Of a DNA stretch of 64,000 nt, positions 22,349 through 34,891 are shown piece by piece; within the stretch, counting starts at the first letter, position 1, and each line of letters begins with the position of its first letter. The DNA lies in the NCBI GenBank assembly GCA_017893485.1, contig CM030363.1, positions 111,223,073 to 111,287,072 of the forward strand, given 5' to 3'. The notes beneath the pieces were generated by a model. That model was not told the DNA's origin. It worked only from the letters and a program-made list of their open reading frames with translations, and did not search any database. A program made the translations under genes and the position numbers. This DNA is from Hemerocallis citrina. Its lineage: Eukaryota > Streptophyta > Magnoliopsida > Asparagales > Asphodelaceae.

Positions 22349-25268
22349 ATGGCAAGTGGAACGAGATGGACGACAACGCAATCTACACTTGACACTAGCC
22401 AATGGAGTGTTGTCCAGTGTGGTGTAAAAGAAGACGATAAAGGAGATTTGAGTTAATCTAACAAGACTGCATGAGGCAAGTCACTTCACAAAAAGATCTT
22501 CTTAAAGAGCGGAATGTACACTCTTCGAATGGCGGAATCGGCATCGGTGACCGACCACATCAACACCTTGAATACTTTATTTTCTCAACTTTCATCAATG
22601 AGTTACAAAATAGAGACAACTGAATGTGCGGAGCTTCTACTTCAAATCTACCTGACTCGTATGATCAACTCATCATCAACCTGACGAACAACATCCTGAC
22701 GTAACTATCTAGTCTTCGACGAAGTTGCAGTGGCTATTTTGGAAGAAGAAACTAGGTGCAAATACAAGGAAAACAAACATGTAAGTTAACAGCAAGTGGA
22801 AGCTTTGACGGTGATGAGAGGGAGATCAACGGAACGAGGCCCCAGTGGGAGTAAAAATCATGATAGATCAAAATCAAGACATAAGAAGATTTACAAGTGT
22901 CACAAATGGGGCAAACAAATGACATTTCAAAAAGGATTGTTGGACAAGAGGAAGGGTGGAGACCTTAGATCATCAAATGCTCAAGGGAATGTGGCGAGTA
23001 CCCGATATGATTGTGAATTTCTATACAACGAGGCAACAATGGTGGTTGGAGGCAGAAATCAGTTCTCTAACGTCTAGTTACTAGTCATGAGCAATATGGC
23101 ACATGCCTTCTCGAAGAGAGTGGTAACACACATATGAGCCAATCTCAGGAGGTTTTGTACAGATGAGTGATTTTCATGCTTTGGAAATCGCTGGTAACGG
23201 TACTATCAAGCTAAAAATATTTTGATGATACGGTTCACACCATCCAGGAGGTACAACTCATGAAGGACATAAGGAAGAATCTATTATCTTTGGGGGCAAA
23301 TAGATAGTCTTAGATGCAAGACCCATATCGAAAATGGGGTCATGAAAGTTGTCAGAGGCACGCTTGTGATCATGAAGGCATAAAAGATCGCAAAAAATCT
23401 ATTCATGCTTAATGGAGAAACACTGCAAGAAGTTGATGCGTGTGTCACATCGACCAGCAAGGGAGAAGAGTTGGCAATGATATATCACCTCAAATAAGGC
23501 CATATATCTTAATGATGTTTGAAGATTCTCTTCTACTGAAAGCTGCTTTCAGGGCTCTACTTGGTGAATCTACCTCGTTGTGAGTACTATGTTACAAGTA
23601 AGCAGCATAGATTGCAGTTCAGTAAATCTAAAGAAAGGAGTAAATGCATTTCATACTTATTCATTCTGATGTCTCAGAATCACTGGAAATGTCCTTCTGA
23701 GGAGCAAAGTATTTTGTGTCATTCATTGATGATTTCTCCAGGAGATTGTCAGTGTATCTATTCAAGAAAAAATTATATGTGTTTCCAGTATTCAAAGACT
23801 TCAAAGCGCACGTGAAACTTAAATCCGGGGAGAATATCAAGTGCTTGAGGTCAGATAATGGAAATGAGTATATATAAGGCGAGTATTACAAGACAATTCG
23901 TAGTCACTGCACACCTCAGCAAAATTGTATGGCACAGTAGATAAATAGGAATCTTGCAGAAAGGTTGAGAGCTATATTGCAGACTGCACGTCAACCCAAC
24001 TCTTTTTGGGCAGAAGTAGCCAAAATCGCCTATTATGTGATAAATCAGTCGCCATCAACGGCTATTGAGCCAAAGACAGCGATGGAGATGTAAACTGGCA
24101 GACTAGCATATTACTTTACTTTACATTAGTTCAGATGTCCTGCGTACGTGATGTACAAGGCCCAAGAAAGAACGAAGCTGGATCCAAAATCCAGGAAGTG
24201 CATGTTCATGGGGAGTGCTGATAATGTGAAGGGGTATTGCCTATGAGATCCCACTACCCACAAGGTTGCTGTCAGCAGGGATGTGAACTTTGCAGAAGAT
24301 CAACTACATAAGAAAGATGAAGTGATAGCACGTCAAAGAAGAATCTAAAGACTACTACAATTCATGTGGAAGATAAGACAAATGAAGATCCAGTTTCTTC
24401 TGAAGCAGCACCAGAGCATGACGTATAAGAACCAGTCGAGTCTGAGGATCCAGAACTTCGTCGGTCAACTCGTGAGAGAAGACCGCCAGCTTGGTACTCA
24501 AAGTATGTTACAAAGAGCAATGGTGCATACTATCTTTTAACAGAGAATGGAAAGCCATCATCTTTTCAGGAGGCAATCAAAGGCTCGGATGTATCACTAC
24601 GGATGGCAGTAATGCATCATGAAATTAAAGCTCTACACAAGAACATGACGTGAGATGTTGTTGTGCTACCACGAGGAATAAAGGTCATCAGCAACAAATG
24701 GGTCTACAAGATCAAGCCTGATGGTAATGACTAAGTGGAGTGGTATAGTGCAAGACTGGTGTTGAAAGGATGTGCTCAAAAGAATGTATTGACTTCAGTA
24801 AGATAATTTAACCTGTGATTCGACTAATGATAGTCAGAGTAGTCTTGGCGATGTGTGCTACGTTTGACCTACAACTAGAGCAGGTGGATGTAAAAACTGC
24901 TTTCCTTCATGGAGGTTTTGAAGAAGAAATCTATATACTCCAACAAGAAGGTTTTGTCAAAACAAGCAAGGAGAACTTGGTTTGCAGGTTGAACAAAGTT
25001 CTGCACGATCTCAAATAAGCACCGAGGTGTTAGTACAAGAGGTTTGATTCCGTTATTATTAGTCTTGGATACAATGGACTCAGTTCAGATCACTGTACAT
25101 ACTACAAAAGGTTTGATGGTGGTGATGACTTCGTTATCCTGCTATTGTATATGGATGGCATATTTGTAGCAGGCCCCAACAAAGATCGAATTCAATAATT
25201 GAAGACACAGTTGACTAAGGAGTTTGATATTAAGGACTTGTGACCAACAAACAAGATTCTAAGAATGC
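22349..25268 (+). pseudogene. Copia gag-pol pseudogene: GAG, IN and RT part
   Basis: Patches of the usual order survive across frames. GAG shows LPDSYDQLI near 22640 and a broken zinc knuckle (CHKWGK) near 22895. Integrase shows FIDDFSR near 23720, RSDNGNEY near 23850, TPQQN near 23915, then ERLRAILQTA and FWAEVAKIAYYVIN. The tail of integrase gives DPTTHKVAVSRDV and RSTRERRPP. RT shows NKWVYKIKPDG near 24700, VDVKTAFLHGGFEEEIY near 24885 and LLYMDGIFV near 25145, where the catalytic YVDD has become YMDG. The start ATG at 22349 (MASGTRW) is chosen from the typical MASGT-like GAG start. Numerous stops and shifts. It runs into the A3 insertion at 25269-25273. Confidence 0.9.
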
Positions 25269-25273
25269 AGATT

Positions 25274-25433
25274 TGCAACCCCTGTCCCTGATTATACAGA
25301 TTTGTATTTATTTTTGTTTTCTTCATATTTCTGAATTCCAATTTCCCAAATGAATCATGCTATTCTTTTGAATTTGATTTCTTTCTTTTAGATATTCAAT
25401 TATATTTTTATAACCCGGAATTTAATTCTACAC

Positions 25434-25486
<53 letters not shown>

Positions 25487-28400
25487 TATTATTATTATTA
25501 TTATTATTACTATTATTTAATATATGAAGCCCATATATTAAAATCCCAACCCAAAGCTCAATTTCAATCCAAAGCTTATCATAATTTTTATTTATTTTTG
25601 CAAAAGAAACCTAAGCCCATACTATGTATTATTATTGTTGATATTTTAAATCATGCGTTAGGCCCAGCTTTTCCCCAAACCAAGTCCTGTTCTAAATCTC
25701 CTTTATATATATTATTCTGTTTTAATTGAGCCCAATCTCCTAGCCCACTCTACAAATTAATTAATTATTTTATTGTGAGCCCACAACTCAAGCCCATGTT
25801 CTATTGTCTACGAAAACCCAAATAAAAACACAATAGCCAAATCCCCCCTCCCCCCCAACTCTTCATATTATAACTTACCCACTCTCTCCTATTTACAACA
25901 CCATCAAAGCCATTAATCAACCCTCGTAACCTACCCCACTAATCCTAAATTAATTATCCCTATTAAACACCCCCCATTATAATATTATTAATATATTATT
26001 AAACCCCCTCCCCCACCCACTCTCTTTTTCCCCGATCTCTCACCTCTCTCTCTTTCCCTCCTCTGTTTTGAAACAGAGCGCCCAAACCTAACTCCTCCCT
26101 TCTGTCTCTCTCTCGTCGAACACCCTACCACCTTCATTTCCCGTCACCTTGCTTTCCTCCACTCTGACCTCCTCGTCGCCCCTCCGACTAACGCCAAACA
26201 CCCCGCCTTTCGCCTTCCCCGTCGCACCCACCTTCGAGCCCCTTCATCGCCAGCTCCCGCTAGAGCCATCACCGCGAGCGTCGCCAACCCTCAAAATAGC
26301 GCCACAACTGCACCTCTGTCATCCAGGACCTGCCACTCCCCCGCTGCCTCCCTGAGCCATGCCGCCCTGCTACCACGACGGCCTTCACTCGAGAACCCAA
26401 CACCGCAACTCACCCACTCGAGCCATGACTCCCCACCATCACCACCCCGACCGCCTACACCTCGCGACGACTGCTTGCATCCCTCTGTCTCTGCCACTTG
26501 CTACCGAGCCACCGCTAGTCTCATCCTTACCGCTCGACCTCCTCGTCGCCAACCACCGCTCGACTGCTGTCCCCGCTGATCCACTGCAGCACCGCCTGAT
26601 CACCCCTGTGCACTGCCTCCTGCTGCATCTCGACCATCTTCTCCATTTGCCATTGTCTCTCTCCCGCACCTCCAGCACCACCGAGCTGCCCCAACGACCT
26701 TCGCCCCGGTCCCCGAGCTTCCGAGAACCTGCGCAACCACCCCCTTCCACCGCCTGCAACTTCCTCGCAGCCCCTGCTACTGTCTTCCTTGTCGCTGAAC
26801 CCGACGTCGTCTTGTTTGTTGTTGTCATTGTCCCCCTTGTTGTTGTTGCTGTAGACGTGGTTTGCACGTGTTGCGGTCGGGACTCTCATCACGTTATTCT
26901 TTCATATTCGGCACTGTCATCTATAAGGCAAATATCCTTTGTACACTCTTCTTGTTCTCGTACAAACTATGCTTGAATCCTTCAAATAGTTTCCTTCTTG
27001 TATCCATATTATTAATCTTTTCTGTTGCCTTCATGTATGGTTTGAATTTGAACCGTCCATCGTTCACCGTTTCATTCTACTTTAATCCATCCAAAACTTA
27101 TAATAAATCATGAAGATCCGTTTATACATGCATGTATTACATGAACACAAAATAGAGTCATTGTGCAAGAAATGGTGATTGAATGAGTTGTATTCGTATA
27201 TGATCGTATGATTGCATTCATAGTTTAATACCGTTAAATGTGCTAATGTTTGTCATGTTAATGTTAGAACCATGTTGATTTCTAAATGTAGTTGTACGCG
27301 CAATTATAATCATAAAAACTATACACTTGTAAATGTAAGATTGTTAAAAGCAACTTATTATATTTCAGACTGCCATCTGCTTCAACTTGGAGAGAGAATT
27401 CAGCTAAGTTACTGATGATATTACCTAAAACTTATTAAATAGAAATTGTAGCATACTGGGTCTAGTTTCTAGAACTTCTGACGGATCTGAAATCCGATGT
27501 GTAGTTTACAAGATATACTATTTTTAGTGTTGTGACATTTATAATTCCTGATTACTATTTTGAAACGTATTTTCTCGAATAACTAATTTAAATATCATGC
27601 TAAAATTATAATTAAGATATGATATTTACCAGTATATTACTAAACTTGATTAAGAATTTATTTATGATTTTTATGAGATTTCTAAATAATTTTACAGTCA
27701 CTTATATATATATAAGAGTTTGACCTTTATCTGTTGCCTGAACAGTAGATCAGTAAAGAACTGTCTGGTTGACCTACTTTCTGTTATTATAATATGTCGT
27801 GTGAATATTCGTTAGAACCGGTATGAAGTCTACTTTCTAGAACCTCTGACGGTACCTGATTCGCTTTCTTGTAACAACCTGAAAGTGGATTTTTGTACAG
27901 CAACGTATTGCTGACTAGAATTGTAACTTCATGTCCTTGATTGTAAATATATTTATTTCTTACATTTAATTAATTAACTTGCATATCATGCATTACATAG
28001 CCCTTGATACTCCTTGGTCCTGTCCTGACACCCATTCTCATTGTGCATGTTCATGATAATTATTGTAAAAAGTATAAGAAGCCGGGATAATAAGGGAAAT
28101 AATCTTATAGTGGATAATATAGGAATGTGCACTTGGAAGGGAGCCCATGTTTCCCATAATATTGAATTTGTATTTGGTTACATGATATGATATGGTTCTG
28201 GTTACATGCCACGATAGGTAATGATTACTGTCAAGTCACTGGAAGACCTGAGTAGATGACCTTATAGAATTCACCATTAGAATCTAAATGTTAAAAAATT
28301 TGTATGCACCTGAACCTGTGGTATAGGATGCAGAATTGCGTGCATTAGATATGATTGATAAAATATTGATAGACTTAAGATTAACACTAAGCACATTACA

Positions 28401-29073
28401 TGATTTCTATTTACATGACATGTTCCCTTTGCATGATTTCCTTATCATCGATTGAGTGCATATTGAAGTTCTGCTTACCTGCCTCATGGTTCAAGTTATA
28501 CAATTCCTTTTTATGAGTCAAGTTTACATGATCCCCATTTATGTATTTGCATTTTATTCTGTTACATGATTGTTTCCTGTATTCATAATTCTTATTCCTT
28601 GTTATATCCTTGTTCTCGTTCCCTTTTTACTTGTACTACTTGCGGCCTGTTACTTGCTCTAACGGGTGCTCTCTTTCCCAACTCGAGATGTTGAACCTAC
28701 AGGTACAGGAGAAGTACTGCCAGAAGGACTTACCGATTAAGTATTCCATAGAATGGAGTTGAACCATTAGTCTTCAATAACTATCTTGCAATTATCATGT
28801 TTATTTTATTTCCATTATTGTTATTATTGCACATTATACCGAGATTTGGTGACCCGATGTTATTTTATTTCCAGATGTTGGTTATATACCAGATACTTTG
28901 TGGATCATTCATGTTTATGTGACTATTTCTTTCATGTGTGGTTGTGGTTACATTTCATATTGTTGAGTTTACATTGTACAACTTATGGATGATGTGAGTT
29001 TGGAAACTTATATCATTCGATGGGCCTCAGTTACATGCCTGTATTTCCATATAACGGGAAGCAGGGCGTGAAA
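25274..29073 (+). mobile_element. Family A solo LTR (A3) inside the copia RT
   Basis: The element starts TGCAACCCC and ends GGGCGTGAAA (usual CA end mutated to AA), flanked by perfect AGATT (25269-25273, 29074-29078). Removing it and one duplication rejoins the copia frame as ILRMQI-HRDRN, the conserved ILGMQI.RDR region. It carries a (TTA)n tract, a CT-rich start near 26030, a GC-rich leader to ~26900, donor-like AAG|GCAAAT at 26927/26928, acceptor CTACAG ending at 28702, and 371 bp to the end. The 205-codon ORF at 26359-26976 is a compositional ORF in the GC-rich leader, not conserved in A2 or A4. Confidence 0.93.
25434..25509. repeat. (TTA)n microsatellite in A3
   Basis: Nearly uninterrupted TTA/TAT units near the 5' end of the LTR. 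A4 has a similar tract at the same relative position. Confidence 0.95.
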
Positions 29074-29078
29074 AGATT

Positions 29079-29975
29079 CACCGAGACAGAAATAACATGA
29101 AGATTTGGCTTTCCTAGAAGAATTACTTCAACAAAATCTTGCAGCGCTTCAACAAGCAATATTATAAGCCAATTTCAACCACACTTCAAGTTAATTTCAA
29201 GTTATTCTCCAAGATGTGTCGTAGTAATGAAGCAGAGAGAAAAAAGATGTCTCGAGTACCGTATGCATCAGTAGTGCAGAGTTAGATGTTCGCTATGATA
29301 TGTATAAGACTAGACATTGCACAAGCAGTGGGAGCGGTTAGTCGATACATGGCGAATCCCGGTAGAAAGCATTGGAGCACAATGAAGAGGATTATGAGAA
29401 TCATCACCTGAACCTCATATGCTACGTTATGTTACAGATGATCAAAATTAACTGTCAAGGGCTATGTCGACTTAGATTTTGCTAGGTTCTCGACAAAAGC
29501 AAATCCCTACGGGCTATGTGTTTACACTTGCAGAAGGAGCTATAAGTTGGGTTTCAAAACTGCTGACTGTTGTGGCTTTATCTACAACAGAAGAAGAATA
29601 CATGGCGTCTACACAAACTTGCAATAAAGAGATCTGGATTCAAAGGTTATTGGAGGAGCTCGAGCACCAGCAAGAGAAGATTGTTCTATTTTGTTACAGT
29701 TAGAGTGTCTTGCACATTGCAAAGAGTCTAGCCTTCATTCATGGATAAAGCACATAAAAGTTCAGTATCATTTCTTTCGAGAAATATTGGAGTAAGTGTG
29801 GATATGCACAAGATTCACATCGATGAGAACCTAGAAGATGTTATGACCAAGCTTATCAACACTGGTAAGTTTGAATGGTGTGGATCCTCGTGTAGTCTAG
29901 CAGTAACATACTCAGCATGATAGTGACAAGATAGAAATGATTTTGTGAAGATATGACTAATCCTCAATCAAGTCT
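29079..29975 (+). pseudogene. Copia pol pseudogene: end of RT and RNase H
   Basis: This continues the copia frame after A3. NNMKIWLS begins at ~29090, corresponding to the RDRKN..LWLSQ region, then KILQRFN. RNase H follows in 29479-29703 with GYVFTLAEGAISW, VALSTTEEEYMA and EIWIQRLLEEL, and later the HIHIDENLEDVMTK region near 29815. Several stops and shifts; non-functional. It ends just before the polypurine tract. Confidence 0.9.
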
Positions 29976-29988
29976 CCAAGTGGGAGAA
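29976..29988 (+). promoter_or_regulatory. Polypurine tract of the copia element
   Basis: CCAAGTGGGAGAA lies directly before the 3' LTR. It is the usual AAGTGGGAGA type of plant copia elements. Confidence 0.9.
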
Positions 29989-30562
29989 TGTTAACAGTAA
30001 AACATACCAAATATTTGACCCCACCATACCCACCACCGCCAAACACCATACCAAATATTTGGAAAAAAAAGGGGGTCACCGAATTCAACACCAAATTCGA
30101 TGCCACAACCTTTGACAAAGAAAAAAAAAAGAAATAAAAAGGACAGGTGGTGATGGGGAAATTTCTTTACTCCCACTCCCTATAAATTGACATCTTCGGG
30201 GAAGTGAAGATGCATCATAAACAAGGAATAAGAAAAAGAGACTAAGAGAAAATATAGTATTATAAGAGTTAGCTCAGTAGAAATAATATTATATCTCCTT
30301 AAAGTTAGTTTTTCTATGTATTTTTTCTCAAATTTGTGAGCGACAGTTGTTTCTCCCACTACAAGAGAGTGTAAAATTGTTTTATCCTTATATTTAGAGA
30401 GAATACATTGTATCCCTACTTTCAATAGTGAAATCATATTATACTTGCCTATAGTTTTTATCCCGTTTGCTTTGGGCACGTAAAATAAATATGTCCACTT
30501 TATCTTCATTATCTCAATTTTACTTCTGTAGTAAGGTAGCTTTTGCCCATAACTTTCCTACA
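29989..30562 (+). repeat. 3' LTR of the copia element
   Basis: TGTTAACAG...TTCCTACA, 574 bp, with a TATA box at 30181-30187. It differs from the 5' LTR by many substitutions and short indels, including a longer CCACCATACCC stretch. Confidence 0.93.
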
Positions 30563-30567
30563 AACAA

Positions 30568-31231
30568 ATATCTTATAATTGAGACATTTCAAACAATTTT
30601 TAAAGGAACATCCAACATTTCAAAATAAAAATTCATAGATAAAATATCATGAATATCCTAATTAAAAATTAAATAATCCCACATAGTGAATAGCATAGAA
30701 AGGTCAATATAATATATAGCAACCATTTCTAAAGGGAAACTGTGGTCACAACTTAGTCATTAATAGATGAACATTAAGATGAAGTGATATTCATCTTAAG
30801 AATGGTTGGGCTAGCACTTTCATTGTCTCAGATTTGGCATTGCATGCTGCCGGTTGTCGTTCTTTGAGTCTTGCTCTTCTTGAGCCCTTTTTTACCATAC
30901 TTGGTCGGAGTTTATTGGAATCAGTACTACCTGTTCTTCTTGCACGGTCTTTATCCTTTAGCGGTGGAATTTGAGTCTCTCCTTTAGATGTGGTAAGTGT
31001 TTGGTCTCCTCCTTCTTTCTTTCTGTCTTTATACAGGTTGTTGGGGCGTTTTCTATTGGCGCTTACACTGGGCATTGCTGTGCTGTTGTGGTCGACGCCG
31101 GTGATTACACACTTGCTTTCTCCCACTGAGATTTGATTATTCCTCTTCTTCAGCCTTTTTAGGAGGTTTATTGGTCTTCTTTTTTGGCTGAGAATTCATT
31201 GGTTCGATTTCTATAGTAGTGGTTTGGTTCT
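30568..31231. other. Unassigned DNA, with a 111-codon basic ORF on the minus strand
   Basis: A minus-strand ORF (30791-31126) is rich in Lys, Arg, Ser and Thr and continues openly to ~31190 without a start. I do not recognise it. Composition would fit the disordered basic end of a plant LINE ORF1, but the LINE to the right runs on the plus strand, so it would be a different element. The rest is AT-rich with nothing seen. Confidence 0.3.
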
Positions 31232-31505
31232 TGTAACCCTCGTTTCCGTAAATATGTAGTTCTCAAATATTTTCTGTGTTTCGATTATTATTTGTTAAAT
31301 TTGTTTTGAATCTTCAATTAAAATCTTTCCCAAACGAAAATTATGTTATTTCAAATAATAGTGTATTTTAACTTCACTTTCCATTTTTTGATCGACTATA
31401 TATATTCCTATTTGGATTATTTTAATATAAAGTTGATAAACCATATTCTTATTTTGTTGTATAATGTTATTATTACTATTATTATTATTATTGATATTAT
31501 TATTA

Positions 31506-31579
<74 letters not shown>

Positions 31580-34500
31580 GAACTATTTTCATGAATATGT
31601 TGAATCAAATTCTGTCATGTATTATTATTCTTATCATATTTGTATTATTATTTTTTTGTAAAGTCCATTGATTTCGATTTATCTTGTATTATATAATTAT
31701 TTAATTTTGAAGCCCAATTTTATATTCTTTCTTTAATTATTATTTTATTTGTGAAATCCAAATATAAAGCCCAAGTTAATCCAAATCCAACTCCCCTCCT
31801 ATTTGTGTGTTGACTATATCAACATAACCCCTCACACTCTCTCACCCTTCACATCCCGTAACCCCAATTCCCCATATCTTTCCAATATCCTTATAATCTC
31901 TCTCCATTATTATATATTATAATTAATATATTTATTATACTTTTATTTTAAATAACGTACTCTCTCTCCCTCCTCGTCTCTCTCTCACCTCTCTGTTTTC
32001 CCAACTGAAACAGAGGCACCCCTCGATCTCCTCCTCCACCATTGCACTCGAGCCACCATCTTCCTCCTTTGACCGTCCCCGTCGAACCCAACCTCGGCGT
32101 CTACCACCCTCCGGTCCATCATCGAAGCTTTCCCTCATCGACGCCTACTCCCGATCGCCTGTGCCCCATCCTCTTCGTCGTCCTCCACTGCTTCCTTCCC
32201 TCGTCGCCTCGCCATTGCCCTTCCTCTCGAGCTTCTGCCATTGCCAGTGCCTCGTCGCTCCCCTGTTTCTCTTCCAAAAAAACAAAGCTCCGACCACCCA
32301 TCGCTGCGTCAATCCTCGACCACAGCACTGCCATCAGTCACCCCGAGCACCCTCACCGCTGCAGCGCCGCCCACAATCGTCGCTTGCAATCGCCAGTCAA
32401 GCCACCACCATCGCTGTATCTATCAAGGAAAGGAAAGGGTCATTTGAATCTCAGCCACCCGTTCCTATCATGATCGTGACCATCATCATCATCAACTACA
32501 TCAGAGTGCCCTGGACCCTCCGATCTGATCAAGATTGATGCTATCATTAGATCTGATCTGATCTGATCTCCATCATCTTGATCAGATCTGATCTGATCTG
32601 AGCCGTCCGATTGTCTTGATCTTGATCGCCATCAAGATCCACACCGATCTCGATCGTCGATCAATGCCCTTATCTAATCAAGGCAAGTATCTTCTTGGAC
32701 AATTCATTGTTCTAGTACAAGCTTTATTTGAAAATACTGCAAGTAGATCGTAGTTGTGACTCTCCTTTGGCTTATCGTTTGATGATCTTATTTTACTCCC
32801 TATCAATCCTTGATCATAAGAGTCAAAATCCTTTATTGATATATTTGTTTCAAAACTAGTTGGATCCATTTTATTCCTAATTATTTGAACACATGAAACT
32901 ATGAACCACCATGACTTGTAGATGAATGTTGTATGTGTTGATCTTACCTTTCTTTGAGTTGAAAAATATATGTGACTTGCTGATTTGATATCCATTACAT
33001 CCTATTTGTATCACACTCTAACCTAGACTCATACTAGTCATTTATCATGCCACTTTATGTAAAAGAATTCACATATGCCGCTACTCCTGTTTTTGCTTGC
33101 TGTTTTGACCCCGATAACATGAGAATATGGACTTGAGTTCTAAACATGAAATTTAGCCCCAGATGTCTAGTTTACTATCTTTTTGACGGAATTGAATTCC
33201 AACTTATGGTTTGTGATTTATCACAGTTTTACTGCTGTTGTGATGTAGAATTCCAGATTCATGAATTTGCTGCACCACTTTGCTTCACAATTAAATTAAC
33301 CATGCTACCTGTAAGATAATGACTTGGAATTTGGCATGCTGATACTAGACACACTACAGAACATTCCCTAATTTTCCTAGAATTAATTAATAAAGTTTCA
33401 GACCTGTTTCATATTTTAAAACACAGTTTTACAAATTCTGGCTGAACACGAATCCTGTGTAGTTTGGTATTTTGACACATGATGCTACAACTTTTATGTA
33501 TCTTATTTATATGAGCTAGATTTGGCAGAGAGTCTAGTTTCTAGATTTTCTGACGGATCCAGATTTGCATTCCTGTGGTGGTGGGAATCTCATTTTGGTG
33601 CAGCAACATCATACTATCCAGATTTGAAATTCTCGTCGTTCTTAATATTTTAATTTGTTTTGACCCTCGAATATGCTTGCTACCTAGTCTAAACTTGTTT
33701 CCTGTTCTTGGACATGTATACTTTTTCTATTTCGCACACTTTCATGTTTGGTTGATAATAATAATAAATAAGAAGCCGGGGTTTAAGGGAAAGACCATAG
33801 CAGTAGACAATATAGGTAAGTGTACTCGGAAGGAGGCCCGTGTTTCCCATTACTTGGTTCATGAACTTGTTGTATATTGATCGTATTCATGAACCCATTA
33901 CTTGGTTCATGAACTTGTTGTATCTTTAGTTCATTCATGAACCCACTGTGTGGTTCTTGAACTTGTTAGTGCATTCACGAACTTGTACTTGGTTCGTGAA
34001 CTTGTTACATTATTTTTGTATTCATGAACCTTGCTTGATACTTGATGCCTGAGTACACCGCCCTATAAAATCCACCACTAGGCCTAAACGTAACTGTTTG
34101 TAAGTAGCATCCATGTGGTAAATAATTGGGACGCATGAAGTGCTACCTAGATAGAATTAAACATTAGACTTAAGAATAACTTGTTCCTTGTTCACACTTG
34201 ACACCTGTCTTACTTGATATTTGTTACTTGTTACTTGAGACTTGATACAACTACATGCTCACTTGTCACTTGTTCCTGCCACTAGTACTTGTTACCCAAT
34301 TCTGTTACTTGAGTTGTCTTACTTGCTAGCTAGTCTCTTGAACTCCACTACTTGTTGCATCCTTGTCAATCATGTTGTATATTCTTGATTCCATATCTTG
34401 TTTCATACTTCCTTGTACTTATTTTCATACCCTTGCTTGTACTACTTGCGGTCCTAACTTGCACTAAGGGCATCTGTCTTTGTTTCTCTATTTTTCTTTT

Positions 34501-34886
34501 ATATATATATATATACAGACTTTGGATACGAGTTGCCTGTTGGAGTTGATGAGCAAACCTTGTAGGCTTCGCTTGGGAAAGCATGCTTCAATTATTTCTA
34601 TTTGAGTTATTTAAAATTTTGTTGCTACTTAAAACTTGTAATGGGCTTGTAGTCCCGAAGTTTTTGCTTTTGATCCAGATCTTGAATTTATTTGGGATAT
34701 TTATATTTGTTTCAAATATTTTTTGTTGATTAATAAATTATTCATATATGCGTGGTTGAGTATATTTTGCTATATTTCTTATTATGTTGCTGAGTCGATC
34801 CTACAACTTATGAATGGTGAAAATCATTTGCTGGGGTTTGTCACGTACTCGTATTCCGTATTCCTTTTAGGAGGCAGGGCATGACA
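31232..34886 (+). mobile_element. Family A solo LTR (A4)
   Basis: The LTR runs TGTAACCCTCG to GCAGGGCATGACA, flanked by GTTCT (31227-31231) and GTTTT (34887-34891), one mismatch. It contains a (TTA)n tract (31466-31579), a CT-rich start near 31970, a GC-rich leader (32000-32480), a GATC-rich block (32520-32665), donor AAG|GCAAGTAT at 32682/32683, the GTACTCGGAAGG block at ~33815, acceptor ATACAG ending at 34518, and 368 bp to the end. ORFs in the leader (32042-32473 and overlapping ones) are not conserved. Confidence 0.9.
31466..31579. repeat. (TTA)n microsatellite in A4
   Basis: About 38 trinucleotide units with a few interruptions. Poly-Ile and poly-Leu ORFs here are artefacts. Confidence 0.95.
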
Positions 34887-34891
34887 GTTTT

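Larger units (their letters stand above)
21621..30562 (+). mobile_element. Ty1-copia retrotransposon (Tnt1/Tork-like), interrupted by A3
   Basis: This is a complete element by structure: 5' LTR, primer-binding site, gag-pol remnants, polypurine tract and 3' LTR, flanked by perfect AACAA duplications (21616-21620, 30563-30567). Without A3 and its duplication it is ~5.1 kb, usual for this lineage. The reading frame contains many stops and shifts. The RT catalytic motif reads YMDG instead of YVDD, so it is dead. The LTRs have clearly diverged, including small indels (557 versus 574 bp), which implies an old insertion. Confidence 0.95.

Noticed and set aside
26359..26976. 205-codon ORF in A3, with long ORFs on the opposite strand
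   Set aside because: Lies in the GC-rich leader of an LTR. Not conserved in A2 or A4, low-complexity Pro/Ser/Thr/Leu composition, open on both strands; composition explains it.
30791..31126. 111-codon basic ORF as a host gene
   Set aside because: No recognised domain, no clear promoter or splice context; possibly a LINE ORF1 tail. Described but not called.
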